58,119 nucleotides of DNA from Microbulbifer hainanensis (GTDB lineage: Bacteria > Pseudomonadota > Gammaproteobacteria > Pseudomonadales > Cellvibrionaceae), in NCBI RefSeq assembly GCF_014904735.1, contig NZ_JACZCR010000007.1, positions 1 through 58,119 on the forward strand, written 5' to 3'. The notes beneath the pieces are model-generated. The model did no database searches. It was not told where the DNA came from and worked only from the letters and a program-made list of their open reading frames with translations. A program made the position numbers and the translations under genes. Shown piece by piece: positions 27,344 to 37,074 of this stretch (positions are counted from its first letter, which is position 1; the number at the start of each line of letters is the position of its first letter).

Positions 27344-28228
27344 ATGAAGACGTTAACCCCCATCGCCGCGGCGATAGTATTTGCAGCAAGTGGCAGTGCC
27401 TTTGCAGATGGCAATTCGGTGGAGCAAACACAGGTTGGTTTTGGCCATAATGTTTATGCCCACCAGTCTGAATATACCGACGGCGACACGATAAAACAGA
27501 TTCAAGTCGGAGCCTTCCATTCCTCTGCAGCGTTCCAGTATTACGGTGAAGAATACAGCAACATCAAACACGAGCAGTACGGCGCATATCAATTCGCCCT
27601 TTCCTCGCAAGAAGGTGGCGAAGAAAACATTGCGCAAATTGAGCAGTACGGCGCCGGTAACGAAGGTGTAACCTGGCAACACTATGCCCAATACAGCGCG
27701 GCCAAAATCCATCAGGACGGGCATTACAACAATGCCAATGTTGACCAGATTGCAAGCAGTGACGCCAGAGGCGTCGTTTACCAGGACGGCGCCCACAACC
27801 ATGGTGGAATCAGCCAAATCGCGACCATAGATGCCTATTCCCTGATCGTGCAGAAAGGTGCACACAACTATGCCGATACAGATCAATTCCTGGTGATTAA
27901 TGCTGTCTCGAACATAGACCAGGACGGTCACGGCAACGACGCCGATGTATATCAAGGATTTGGTTACGATCTCGACTCTATGGTGACGCAAAGCGGCGAG
28001 TACAACGACGCTGATGTTGAGCAGTATGGTTTTTACAACGCTCAGGTAACCACCCAAGCTGGCTGCGCCAACTATGCATCTACGGTGCAGGGGGGCGCAG
28101 GTAACCACTCCTATACCACGCAAGTTGGTGCCCACAACTATCACTGGACGACCCAAACGGGTTTCGGTGGTACCGCTACGGCTACCCAGATCGGTATCGG
28201 AAACTCAGGAGCCATTGTTCAGAACTAA
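27344..28228 (+). CDS. Long curlin-repeat protein, type II (12 repeats, His/Tyr-rich)
   Basis: A 294-residue secreted protein: signal peptide MKTLTPIAAAIVFAASGSAFA, then 12 curlin repeats, e.g. KIHQDGHYNNANVDQ, VVYQDGAHNHGGISQ, NIDQDGHGNDADVYQ. It is strikingly rich in His and Tyr (e.g. GAHNYHWTTQ). The mature chain contains a single Cys, in the turn of repeat 10 (TTQAGCANYAS). The first ten residues of its signal peptide (MKTLTPIAAA) are identical to those of the protein at 29776, its type II partner. AAAGGAGA precedes the ATG. Probably an amyloid fibre subunit exported by CsgG; metal or dye binding by the His/Tyr ladders is possible. Confidence 0.85.
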   Translation: MKTLTPIAAAIVFAASGSAFADGNSVEQTQVGFGHNVYAHQSEYTDGDTIKQIQVGAFHSSAAFQYYGEEYSNIKHEQYGAYQFALSSQEGGEENIAQIEQYGAGNEGVTWQHYAQYSAAKIHQDGHYNNANVDQIASSDARGVVYQDGAHNHGGISQIATIDAYSLIVQKGAHNYADTDQFLVINAVSNIDQDGHGNDADVYQGFGYDLDSMVTQSGEYNDADVEQYGFYNAQVTTQAGCANYASTVQGGAGNHSYTTQVGAHNYHWTTQTGFGGTATATQIGIGNSGAIVQN

Positions 28229-28251
28229 CGGCAGATCCATTCACGCAACAA

Positions 28252-28272
28252 GGGCGGCCCAAGTGGCCGCCC
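28252..28272 (+). terminator. Hairpin after first type II curlin (possible attenuator)
   Basis: GGGCGGCC (28252-28259) pairs with GGCCGCCC (28265-28272) around a five-base loop. No T-run follows, so partial read-through into the next curlin gene is likely. The same stem, with a T-run, follows the second type II curlin at 30691. Confidence 0.5.
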
Positions 28273-28375
28273 ACTCTATGCACCGACAGTGGATAGGATT
28301 AAGCCCTGGTGGCTGAAACCTTCGCGCGGATAAGCACGCAAAATCCCTTTGAAATGTGATGTAAAGGAGACACTT

Positions 28376-29269
28376 GTGAAAGCGCTACCCCCAGTATTCT
28401 TAGCAACTTTCCTGACTGCAAGTGGCTTCGCTATAGCCGCGGATAATACCGTCATTCTCCAACAGAATGGGACGGCCAATGTCGCTACTGCTAACCAGGA
28501 TGATCCCGCTGCGATCGGTAACTTGATTCATCAGCAGCAGTCAGGAAAGTTCAACAACGCCGAATCAACGCAACGCCATCAGGTCGACAGCACGATTTAT
28601 CAAGTTCAGGACGGAACACTCAATCGCGCCTATTCCCTGCAGCTCGATGGATCCGAAAACCACAGCAACATTTACCAATCCGGTATCTACCAGCAAGCGT
28701 CTACCTTGCAGATTGCAAGCGACGGAAGCAGTGCGACAATCAGGCAACAGGGATCTCATAACGACGCCGAAATTTACCAGTATCTTGGCCGAGATAATGT
28801 GGCAGTGATCGAACAGGTCGGCTCCCTGCATGGCGCCAGTATTGGCCAATACGCCAGCTATCACTCGGAAGCTTATATTTATCAACAGGGTTCAGGACAG
28901 CGTGCCGAAATCGCACAGGACGGTGCAGACCACTACGCGCGTATTGCCCAGCAAGGCATCGACAATCGGGCTGAAGTAACGCAGCAGGCCATGAACAACT
29001 CGGTGGATATTATGCAAAGTGGCTACGGCAACGATGCCAATGTGTTGCAGACAAGCTGGTACAACAGCGCAATCGTCAATCAGGATGGTCAATTTAACTC
29101 TGCAGACATCATCCAGTCCGCTGGTTTCGGGCCCGCGGGTGGCAACCAGGCGATGATCAGCCAATCCGGTGCACTCAACCAAGCGCTCATTATCCAGAGT
29201 GGATACTCGGGCAGCGCCTCCGTCTCCCAAGTTGGATCCGCCAATACGGCGACAGTCATCCAACATTGA
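28376..29269 (+). CDS. Long curlin-repeat protein, type I (12 repeats)
   Basis: A 297-residue secreted protein starting at a GTG with AAAGGAGA seven bases upstream (the frame's earlier ATG at 28349 lacks a good site and would spoil the signal peptide). After the signal peptide (FLTASGFAIA, mature start ADNTVIL) come 12 curlin repeats, e.g. IYQQGSGQRAEIAQ, IVNQDGQFNSADIIQ. Repeat 10 has a Gly-rich insertion (SAGFGPAGGNQ) at the same place as in the protein at 25653, and the C-termini align closely (ISQSGALNQALIIQSGY against ISQSGGLNQAAVVQSGY). No Cys in the mature chain. Probably an amyloid subunit, duplicated from or with the earlier type I gene. Confidence 0.85.
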   Translation: MKALPPVFLATFLTASGFAIAADNTVILQQNGTANVATANQDDPAAIGNLIHQQQSGKFNNAESTQRHQVDSTIYQVQDGTLNRAYSLQLDGSENHSNIYQSGIYQQASTLQIASDGSSATIRQQGSHNDAEIYQYLGRDNVAVIEQVGSLHGASIGQYASYHSEAYIYQQGSGQRAEIAQDGADHYARIAQQGIDNRAEVTQQAMNNSVDIMQSGYGNDANVLQTSWYNSAIVNQDGQFNSADIIQSAGFGPAGGNQAMISQSGALNQALIIQSGYSGSASVSQVGSANTATVIQH

Positions 29270-29775
29270 TTGTCTCCCCCAAAGGAACAAGCGCCTTGCC
29301 AAGGCAGATTGGGAGAATTGGGTAGAGCCATAGAATACCGGGCTATCCGTGCACTTTTACGGTGCTATTCCCGAAAATCCTGGCGCGTCTAATTACACAA
29401 CGAGGATTTAGATGCCGAAACCCAAACTTTCTTCCTAGAGAAATCCGCACTTCTCTCTCATGGCAGACCCATCGTACAGCGGCGAGAATTTAAACATCAC
29501 CGACCGGATGTCGATCCATTCATGGATGAAAGCAGCAGTACTTCCAATGAATCCATCGCAAACTTCTCTGCCAACAGGCCCGTTTTACATTTCACCTCGT
29601 GCCGGAGCGTCGCTTCGGCCCCCACCGAATTGCAGCCCCACGCCACCGTTTTATCGGCAATAGACAGCGTGTAGCTGAAGCCCGACATGGTATTCCACTG
29701 GGAACCATCGTGATCCGGCACTCGAAGTGCCGGTTTTTTCAACGTCAGTCGCTCAATGTAGTAATGGAGACACTC
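29270..29775. promoter_or_regulatory. Gap between second type I and second type II curlin genes
   Basis: 506 bases without a recognisable gene. It contains the second copy of the shared element (29424-29473) and ends with GGAGACACTC before the curlin ATG. An in-frame extension of the curlin frame back to 29599 does not look like protein. No T-run terminator is seen after the type I gene, so transcripts may run on from 28376. Confidence 0.4.
29424..29473 (+). repeat. Intergenic element, copy 2 (upstream of type II curlin)
   Basis: AACTTTCTTCCTAGAG then CGCACTTCTCTC...AGACCCATC; the counterpart of the element at 26851. It supports the idea that the type I gene, the gap and the type II gene were duplicated as a block. 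Confidence 0.6.
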
Positions 29776-30663
29776 ATGAAGACGTTAACCCCTATCGCCG
29801 CAGCCCTTGCACTCGCCATCAGCGGTACCGCCCTGGCGGCCGACAACGCCGTCGAACAGGAGCAGGAGGGTGTAGGACACACCGCCATGGCGACCCAGAC
29901 CGGCTACGCCACCGAAGACAACATAATCTTGCAGAACCAATCCGATTTTTTTAACCGTGCCTACGCCACGCAGTCAGCCCAATCTGGAAGCCTGATCGAG
30001 CAGGAGCAGCATGATGGATTCAACAAGTCCACTGTCCTGCAAAGCTATGGTAATGGCACTCATGCGGTCACCCTGCAAAGCGGATATTTCAACTCTGCTT
30101 ACATCAAGCAGGTGGCCCAGTTCAGCTCTTTAATGGAAATTACCTCTATAACCCAGTCGGGCTTAGGTAATGACGGCGCTATTACCCAACTGATTGGCGC
30201 CAATAACACGGCAACTTTGGAGCAATCGGGCATCGGTAACGACGCCCATATTTATCAGGTATTCAGTTTCGGCGGTAGTGTCACCGTCACTCAATCCGGC
30301 CTTAAAAACGACATCAAGGCCGGTCAGTCAGGCGTTGATAACGACCTCTTGCTGACCCAAGAGGACGGTGGCTTTAACGACTTGTCAGTGGACCAGGTCG
30401 GGATCGACAATATTGCCCTTATCTCGCAATTCGGATGGGGCAATAAGGCGCATCTCGGCCAGTATGGTGCAATGAACGAAGCGCAGATTATTCAGGACGG
30501 CTTCCTGAACTGCGCCAACGTCGAGCAGTATGGCTATGGCCATTCGGCAGTACTCTTCCAGAGCGGTGGATTCAATACCGCGCTTGTCACCCAGCGCGGA
30601 GTGGGTGAAAGCTCAGACCAGACTCAGACTGGCTATGGCCACATGGCAATCGTCAATCAGTAA
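29776..30663 (+). CDS. Long curlin-repeat protein, type II (12 repeats)
   Basis: A 295-residue secreted protein. The ATG at 29776 (GGAG six bases upstream) gives the signal peptide MKTLTPIAAALALAISGTALA; the frame's extension to 29599 is rejected. Twelve curlin repeats follow, e.g. SITQSGLGNDGAITQ, TLEQSGIGNDAHIYQ, LISQFGWGNKAHLGQ. One Cys in the mature chain, again in repeat 10 (IIQDGFLNCANVEQ). It shares its N-terminus with the type II protein at 27344 but is less His-rich. It is the last gene of the curli cluster and ends at a strong terminator. Role as a fibre subunit is inferred from the repeats and from csgEFG nearby. Confidence 0.85.
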   Translation: MKTLTPIAAALALAISGTALAADNAVEQEQEGVGHTAMATQTGYATEDNIILQNQSDFFNRAYATQSAQSGSLIEQEQHDGFNKSTVLQSYGNGTHAVTLQSGYFNSAYIKQVAQFSSLMEITSITQSGLGNDGAITQLIGANNTATLEQSGIGNDAHIYQVFSFGGSVTVTQSGLKNDIKAGQSGVDNDLLLTQEDGGFNDLSVDQVGIDNIALISQFGWGNKAHLGQYGAMNEAQIIQDGFLNCANVEQYGYGHSAVLFQSGGFNTALVTQRGVGESSDQTQTGYGHMAIVNQ

Positions 30664-30690
30664 GCTGTTTGTAGCCATTAAAAATGAAAA

Positions 30691-30716
30691 GGGCGGCCTG
30701 TGGCCGCCCTTTTTTG
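30691..30716 (+). terminator. Rho-independent terminator closing the curli cluster
   Basis: GGGCGGCC (30691-30698), TGT loop, GGCCGCCC (30702-30709) and a run of six T. Same stem sequence as the hairpin at 28252. Confidence 0.9.
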
Positions 30717-30734
30717 TCGGGAAATAAGCGCTTT

Positions 30735-31211
30735 TTAGAGGTGCTCTACCGAATCGATCTCATATTCCACCGCACCCGAGGGGGTATGTACCACGACAAC
30801 CTCGCCCACTTCCTTGCCGATCAGGGCGCGGGCAATCGGTGAATTTACCGAAATCTTGCGGTTTTTCACATCCGCTTCGTCATCGCCGACGATGCGGTAC
30901 GTCACCTCTTCATCAGTTTCCATGTGAATGATGCTGACCGTGGTGCCAAAGATCACCTTGCCGCTGGGCTCGATGGCTTTCACATCGATCACCTGGGCCA
31001 TGGACAGCTTGGCTTCAATTTCCTGGATCCGGCCCTCGATAAATCCCTGTTTTTCGCGCGCGGCGTGATATTCGGCGTTTTCTTTCAAGTCGCCGTGTTC
31101 GCGCGCCTCGGCAATCGCCTGCACCACGGATGGACGCTCGACTTTCTTCAGGTTATCCAGTTCGGCGCGCAGAGCTTCGGCGCCTTCAACGGTCATTGGT
31201 ACCCGGTTCAA
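30735..31211 (-). CDS. greA: Transcription elongation factor GreA
   Basis: A 158-residue protein, the standard GreA length. The N-terminal coiled coil (about residues 10-75) includes [35 protein letters not shown], with the conserved Asp41/Glu44-type tip acidic residues (GDLKENAEY) that stimulate RNA polymerase's transcript cleavage. The C-terminal FKBP-like domain ends with [18 protein letters not shown]. It lies 96 bases downstream of carB on the same strand, the usual gammaproteobacterial order, with a hairpin between them. It rescues backtracked polymerase. Confidence 0.97.
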   Translation of the reverse strand: MNRVPMTVEGAEALRAELDNLKKVERPSVVQAIAEAREHGDLKENAEYHAAREKQGFIEGRIQEIEAKLSMAQVIDVKAIEPSGKVIFGTTVSIIHMETDEEVTYRIVGDDEADVKNRKISVNSPIARALIGKEVGEVVVVHTPSGAVEYEIDSVEHL

Positions 31212-31242
31212 TGTGGGACCTCCAATATTTTTATTACAACAA

Positions 31243-31288
31243 AGCCAGGCCTCGCCCCTATCGTGAAATAGGAGAGCGAAGTCTGGCT
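31243..31288 (-). terminator. Imperfect hairpin between carB and greA
   Basis: Read on the minus strand, AGCCAGACTTCGC... pairs with ...GCGAGGCCTGGCT (about 19 base pairs with bulges) before a T-rich stretch. It probably attenuates carAB transcripts before greA or protects the carB 3' end. Confidence 0.5.
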
Positions 31289-31307
31289 GGTATGTACAGT
31301 CCTTAAT

Positions 31308-34300
31308 CTATTCCGGCAGCTTTACCACACGCTGGTGCAGGTCCTGCAGGCGGCGAACCTGGAGCGGTTCACCCTGCTGCATCGCCAGGGCCATGGCCTT
31401 GGCCGCGGCCAGCGTAGTGGTGTAGCACACCTGGTGATTCTCCGCGCTGCGGCGGATATCGGCGGAATCGCGAATGGCCTGGCGACCCTCGGTGGTATTG
31501 ACCACCAGGGCGATCTCGTCGTTTTTAATCATATCGACGATATGCGGGCGCCCTTCGCTCATCTTGTTGACGGTTGTAACGGGAATATCGCTGTCTTGCA
31601 AGACCTTCGCAGTACCGCGGGTGGCCACCAGCTCAAAGCCATGGCCCACCAGGTCTCTCGCCACGTTCACGACGGCGGGCTTGTCGAAGTCGCGCACGGA
31701 GATGAACACCTTGCCGGATTCCGGCAGTGTGTCACCGGCTGCCAGCAACCCTTTCCCGAAGGCTTCGGCGAAGGATTCGCCCACGCCCATCACCTCACCG
31801 GTGGATTTCATCTCCGGACCGAGAATCGGATCCACCGCCGGGAACTTGTTGAACGGGAATACCGACTCTTTGACGGAGAAGTAGTCCGGCACGATTTCCT
31901 TGGTAAAGCCCTGTTCGGCGAGGGTCATACCGGCCTGGCAGCGCGCCGCGATCTTGGCCAGTGAGGTACCGATGCACTTGGACACAAACGGCACGGTACG
32001 GGATGCGCGCGGATTTACTTCAATGACGTAGATCTCGCCGTCCTGGTAGGCCAGCTGGGTATTCATCAGGCCCACGACGCCCAGCTCACGCGCCATGGCT
32101 TTCACCTGCTCGCGCATCAGGTCCTGCACGTCTTCCGGCAGACTGTAAGGCGGCAGGGAGCAGGCGGAGTCGCCGGAGTGCACACCACACTGTTCGATGT
32201 GCTGCATGATGGCGCCAATTACTACATCCTGGCCATCGGATACCGCGTCGATATCCACCTCGATGGCGGCATTGAGGAAGTTGTCGAGCAGCACCGGGGC
32301 CTCATCGGACACCTGAACCGCTTCCTTCATGTAGTTCAACAGCTCGTCTTCCTTGTAGACGATCTCCATCGCGCGGCCACCCAGTACATAGGAAGGGCGC
32401 ACCACCAGCGGGTAGCCCACGTTCTTGGCGGCCTGAATCGCTTCGGATACCGAGCGCACGATGGCGTTTTCCGGCTGCTTGAGGCCGAGGCGCATGATCA
32501 TCTGCTGGAAGCGCTCGCGATCTTCCGCGCGGTCGATCTGCTCCGGGGTAGTACCGATAATCGGCACACCCTCGGCGGCGAGGAAGCGGGCCAGGTTCAG
32601 CGGTGTCTGGCCGCCAAACTGCACGATCACCCCCACCGGATTTTCCTTGCGCACGATTTCCAGAACGTCTTCCAGGGTCACCGGCTCGAAGTAGAGGCGG
32701 TCGGAAGTGTCGTAATCGGTGGAAACTGTCTCCGGGTTACAGTTGACCATGATGGTCTCGTAACCGTCGTCGCGCATGGCCAGTGCCGCGTGCACGCAGC
32801 AGTAGTCAAACTCGATGCCCTGACCGATACGGTTGGGGCCGCCACCGAGCACCATGATCTTCTTGTTGTCGGACGGATTCGCCTCGCACTCCTCGTCGTA
32901 GGTGGAGTACATGTAGGCGGTGCTGGTCGCAAATTCGGCCGCGCAGGTGTCGACACGCTTGTAAGACGGGAAAATGCCCATCTTGTGGCGGAATTCACGC
33001 ACGGTTTTCTGGCTCACCCCCAGCAGGTCCGCCAGGCGCTTGTCGGAAAAGCCTTTGCGCTTGAGGAAGCGCATGGTCTGACTATCCAGAGCAGAAGTCG
33101 GCATCGACTTGAGCGGCTCCTCGATCCGGATCAGCTCCTCGATCTGTACCAGGAACCAGGGGTCGATGCCGGACAGCTCGTAAACATCCTGCACGCTCAT
33201 ACCCATGCGGAAGGCATCCCCCACGTACCAGATACGCTCGGCGCCGGGTACGGACAGTTCGCGGCGCAGGCGCTCCTTGGCGCCCTCTTCGTTCGGGTCA
33301 ATCTTGCTCTCGAGGCCGAAGCTGCCCACTTCCAGGCCGCGCAGCGCTTTCTGCATGGATTCCTGGAAAGTGCGGCCGATGGCCATCACCTCACCCACAG
33401 ACTTCATCTGCGTGGTCAGGCGCGCGTCCGCCTCACCGAATTTCTCGAAAGTGAAGCGCGGAATCTTGGTCACGACATAGTCGATGCTCGGCTCGAAGGA
33501 AGCCGGGGTGGCACCGCCGGTGATGTCGTTCTGCAGCTCGTCGAGGGTGTAGCCCACTGCCAGCTTCGCCGCGACCTTGGCGATCGGGAAACCGGTGGCC
33601 TTGGAGGCCAGCGCCGAGGAGCGGGACACCCGCGGGTTCATCTCGATGATCACCATGCGGCCGGTGTTCGGGCAGACGCCGAACTGCACATTGGAACCGC
33701 CGGTCTCAACGCCGATCTCGCGCAGCACCGCGATGGAGGCGTTGCGCATCAGCTGATATTCCTTGTCGGTCAGCGTCTGCGCCGGGGCCACGGTGATGGA
33801 ATCACCGGTGTGCACGCCCATCGGGTCGAAGTTCTCGATGGCGCAGACGATGATGCAGTTGTCGTTCTTATCGCGAACCACCTCCATCTCGTACTCTTTC
33901 CAGCCGAGCAGGGATTCGTCGATCAGCAGTTCGTTGGTCGGAGACAGGTCGAGGCCGCGTTTGCAGATTTCCTCGAATTCCGGCCAGTTGTAGGCCACAC
34001 CGCCGCCAGAGCCGCCCATGGTGAAGGACGGGCGAATGATCACCGGGAAACCGAATTCCTCCGGGACCTTCTTCGCCTCATCCAGGGAGTGCACGATTTT
34101 CGCGCGCGGGGTCTCGAGGCCGATGGATTTCATCGCCTTGTCGAACAGGTCGCGGTCCTCGGCCTTTTCGATCGCGTTTTTGTCCGCGCCGATCAGCTCC
34201 ACACCGAACTTTTCCAGCACGCCGTGCTTGTCCAGGTCCAGGGCGCAGTTCAGCGCGGTCTGGCCGCCCATGGTGGGCAGCACTGCGTCCGGGCGCTCCT

Positions 34301-34538
34301 GCTCGATGATCTTGGCCACATTGCGCCATTCCACCGGCTCGATATAAGTGGCATCGGCCATGGCCGGGTCGGTCATGATGGTGGCCGGGTTGGAGTTCAC
34401 CAGAATCACCCGGTAGCCCTCTTCCCGCAGCGCCTTACAGGCCTGGGCTCCGGAATAGTCGAATTCGCAGGCCTGGCCGATCACGATGGGGCCGGCGCCG
34501 ATAATCAGAATGCTTTTGATGTCTGTGCGTTTTGGCAT
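31308..34538 (-). CDS. carB: Carbamoyl phosphate synthetase, large subunit
   Basis: A 1076-residue enzyme that makes carbamoyl phosphate for arginine and pyrimidine synthesis from bicarbonate, ATP and ammonia supplied by CarA. Two homologous ATP-grasp halves are clear: [19 protein letters not shown] near residue 12 and its counterpart [18 protein letters not shown] near 563, each followed by an ATP-grasp core ([14 protein letters not shown] near 175; [13 protein letters not shown] near 720). The C-terminal ~130 residues form the allosteric domain ([19 protein letters not shown]). The length matches E. coli CarB. It lies 90 bases after carA on the same strand. Confidence 0.98.
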   Translation of the reverse strand: MPKRTDIKSILIIGAGPIVIGQACEFDYSGAQACKALREEGYRVILVNSNPATIMTDPAMADATYIEPVEWRNVAKIIEQERPDAVLPTMGGQTALNCALDLDKHGVLEKFGVELIGADKNAIEKAEDRDLFDKAMKSIGLETPRAKIVHSLDEAKKVPEEFGFPVIIRPSFTMGGSGGGVAYNWPEFEEICKRGLDLSPTNELLIDESLLGWKEYEMEVVRDKNDNCIIVCAIENFDPMGVHTGDSITVAPAQTLTDKEYQLMRNASIAVLREIGVETGGSNVQFGVCPNTGRMVIIEMNPRVSRSSALASKATGFPIAKVAAKLAVGYTLDELQNDITGGATPASFEPSIDYVVTKIPRFTFEKFGEADARLTTQMKSVGEVMAIGRTFQESMQKALRGLEVGSFGLESKIDPNEEGAKERLRRELSVPGAERIWYVGDAFRMGMSVQDVYELSGIDPWFLVQIEELIRIEEPLKSMPTSALDSQTMRFLKRKGFSDKRLADLLGVSQKTVREFRHKMGIFPSYKRVDTCAAEFATSTAYMYSTYDEECEANPSDNKKIMVLGGGPNRIGQGIEFDYCCVHAALAMRDDGYETIMVNCNPETVSTDYDTSDRLYFEPVTLEDVLEIVRKENPVGVIVQFGGQTPLNLARFLAAEGVPIIGTTPEQIDRAEDRERFQQMIMRLGLKQPENAIVRSVSEAIQAAKNVGYPLVVRPSYVLGGRAMEIVYKEDELLNYMKEAVQVSDEAPVLLDNFLNAAIEVDIDAVSDGQDVVIGAIMQHIEQCGVHSGDSACSLPPYSLPEDVQDLMREQVKAMARELGVVGLMNTQLAYQDGEIYVIEVNPRASRTVPFVSKCIGTSLAKIAARCQAGMTLAEQGFTKEIVPDYFSVKESVFPFNKFPAVDPILGPEMKSTGEVMGVGESFAEAFGKGLLAAGDTLPESGKVFISVRDFDKPAVVNVARDLVGHGFELVATRGTAKVLQDSDIPVTTVNKMSEGRPHIVDMIKNDEIALVVNTTEGRQAIRDSADIRRSAENHQVCYTTTLAAAKAMALAMQQGEPLQVRRLQDLHQRVVKLPE

Positions 34539-34628
34539 CTTTCTTCCGTTTCACTCCGGCCTGTCACCGGTAGGTCTTGAATAAGGGTTCGCGATTTGGG
34601 GCGGGCGCTCTACCCGCGGCGGCGCGCC

Positions 34629-35789
<1,161 letters not shown>

Positions 35790-36133
35790 CTGGGGCTCCG
35801 GCGTGGGGACAGTTTTAGTCAAATTGATCTCCAATCTTCAGAACTGCTTGCGGGCGGATTTTGCGGACGCTAATTGTAAAAAAGCGAGATGAAACCCCTC
35901 AGTCTCATCTCGCTCTTTTGAATTATTCACGCGCGGCTCTCACTTTTTGTGGCCGGCGCTTGCCGCCGGCGATGACCGGGCAGCCTCACCGCAACACATT
36001 TCCCGCCAAAGGGGAATCTACGGGGCCGGCCCAAACCGGGCGCAGATTCTACGCGAATTCACCTTCAGGTGCCAGTGCTAAAAAGACGCCGAGCGGCGAC
36101 TTACGCCGACCCCAGACGACCGGGCATCCACAC
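35790..36133. other. Gap between carA and yfiR-like gene
   Basis: 344 bases. The left end must hold the carA promoter and the middle holds the terminator at 35877-35914. From 35915 to 36133 I see no gene or strong structure beyond scattered GC-rich short repeats. Confidence 0.4.
35877..35914 (-). terminator. Rho-independent terminator downstream of yfiR-like gene
   Basis: AGCGAGATGA (35883-35892) pairs perfectly with TCATCTCGCT (35905-35914). On the minus strand the stem is followed by six T (plus-strand A-run at 35877-35883), so it terminates transcription arriving from the yfiR-like gene just before carA. Confidence 0.8.
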
Positions 36134-36727
36134 TTACTGCAACTTGCGACTGACGCGGAACAGGCTGTCGCCCATCTTCAACTCGGCCCGGTCGAGCATC
36201 GTCTTGTTCAGCTGCAGCGCCACGTTGTCTCCGGTGCCGGTAAAACCGACGATGCCCCCGGTGGCGGCGAAGCGCTCTGCGTCGCTGACCGTCAGTACCG
36301 GGAAAAACTCCAGCTCGCCCACCGCCTTCAGCAGTGTGGCGCGCTTCATTTCCCCCATCACCATAATCTGACAGCTACGCGCGCGGGTCAGTTCGCCCTG
36401 ATTGACCCTTTCCAGCGCCACCCGGCGTCCCGCCACCCGGTGGTGCGCGAGCCGCTCAGCCAGGGTATCGCGCAGCTGGTCACCGCCCATCACGCAGATT
36501 CGAAACGGTGCGTCGGTGCCGGTAAATACCTCGATGGGCCACTGCACGTGATGTGCGAAGTGCAGGATATAGTTGACCATGACCCGTCGGCCGGCCGGTG
36601 AGTCAGAGAGCAAGGGGCCCGCCTGTGCCGCGGGAGTCATCAACGCCATCAACAGCACGAGCAGGGCCAGGTGCGCCAGTGCCAGGCTGAAAATGTTCAG
36701 GTAACTGTGGGTTCTGCGATTCTTCAT
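36134..36727 (-). CDS. YfiR family periplasmic protein
   Basis: About 197 residues with an N-terminal signal segment (LALLVLLMALMTPAAQA). The mature part matches the YfiR (DUF4154) pattern: VMVNYILHFAHHVQWPIEVF (the family's 'KAAFLYNFAKFVEWP' region), FRICVMGGDQLRDTL, CQIMVMGEMKRATLLKAV, and the final VLTVSDAERFAATGGIVGFTGTGDNVALQLN. In Pseudomonas, YfiR in the periplasm inhibits the diguanylate cyclase YfiN (TpbB). Here no yfiN or yfiB is adjacent, so its partner is encoded elsewhere or differs. The start is chosen at MKNRRTH; ATGs nine bases upstream are alternatives. Interesting beside a curli locus, which is usually c-di-GMP-controlled. Confidence 0.85.
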   Translation of the reverse strand: MKNRRTHSYLNIFSLALAHLALLVLLMALMTPAAQAGPLLSDSPAGRRVMVNYILHFAHHVQWPIEVFTGTDAPFRICVMGGDQLRDTLAERLAHHRVAGRRVALERVNQGELTRARSCQIMVMGEMKRATLLKAVGELEFFPVLTVSDAERFAATGGIVGFTGTGDNVALQLNKTMLDRAELKMGDSLFRVSRKLQ

Positions 36728-37074
36728 ATCGCGCATAGCCTTGTAGAGGTCACCGCCCAACCGCGACGAGGCACGGCGTGCCGGATTTGGTCCACCATCC
36801 GTGACGGCCAGGAGTTGTGACAGAGGTAACGACGCAGGGAGACGGGCGGCGGATGAAACTCCCGCCGCGGGTGCGGCTGCAGCTCACCAGAAGGTTAGTC
36901 TCGGGGGAGAAGCTTCGCCAAACCGGGCCGGAGGGACCGGCGCCAGTCGACAAACGGGGTGAGGGCGGCTACCTCAGGGGCAACCCGGGCGCAGCGGTAG
37001 CGCCCGGTGAATTTGACGCGGTGAAGGACCGGAACCTACGGGCCGCCGGCCGCCGGACCGCTCCAACCTTACTC
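36728..37074. other. GC-rich gap with hairpins between rimK and yfiR-like gene
   Basis: About 347 bases without a recognisable gene. It is very GC-rich and contains hairpins: GCGGCGG/CCGCCGC (36846-36868), CCGGGCGC/GCGCCCGG (36985-37007), and a self-complementary GGCCGCCGGCC near 37053. No T-runs follow. It is downstream of rimK and upstream of yfiR on the minus strand, so it may combine a termination region and the yfiR promoter. A 67-codon minus frame at 36750-36953 does not resemble a protein family. I could not match it to a known RNA family. Confidence 0.4.

Noticed and set aside
25094..30663. Periodic repeats suggestive of a CRISPR array
   Set aside because: The roughly 66-72-base periodicity is degenerate and in-frame, encoding curlin repeats; no constant direct repeat with unique spacers.
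32178..34580. 800-residue plus-strand open frame
   Set aside because: Exact antisense of carB; rich in His/Leu/Arg as expected from reverse-frame shadow of a GC-rich gene, no family features.
36728..37074. Riboswitch or RNase P RNA candidate
   Set aside because: Checked for cobalamin, c-di-GMP and RNase P core sequences by eye; none fits.
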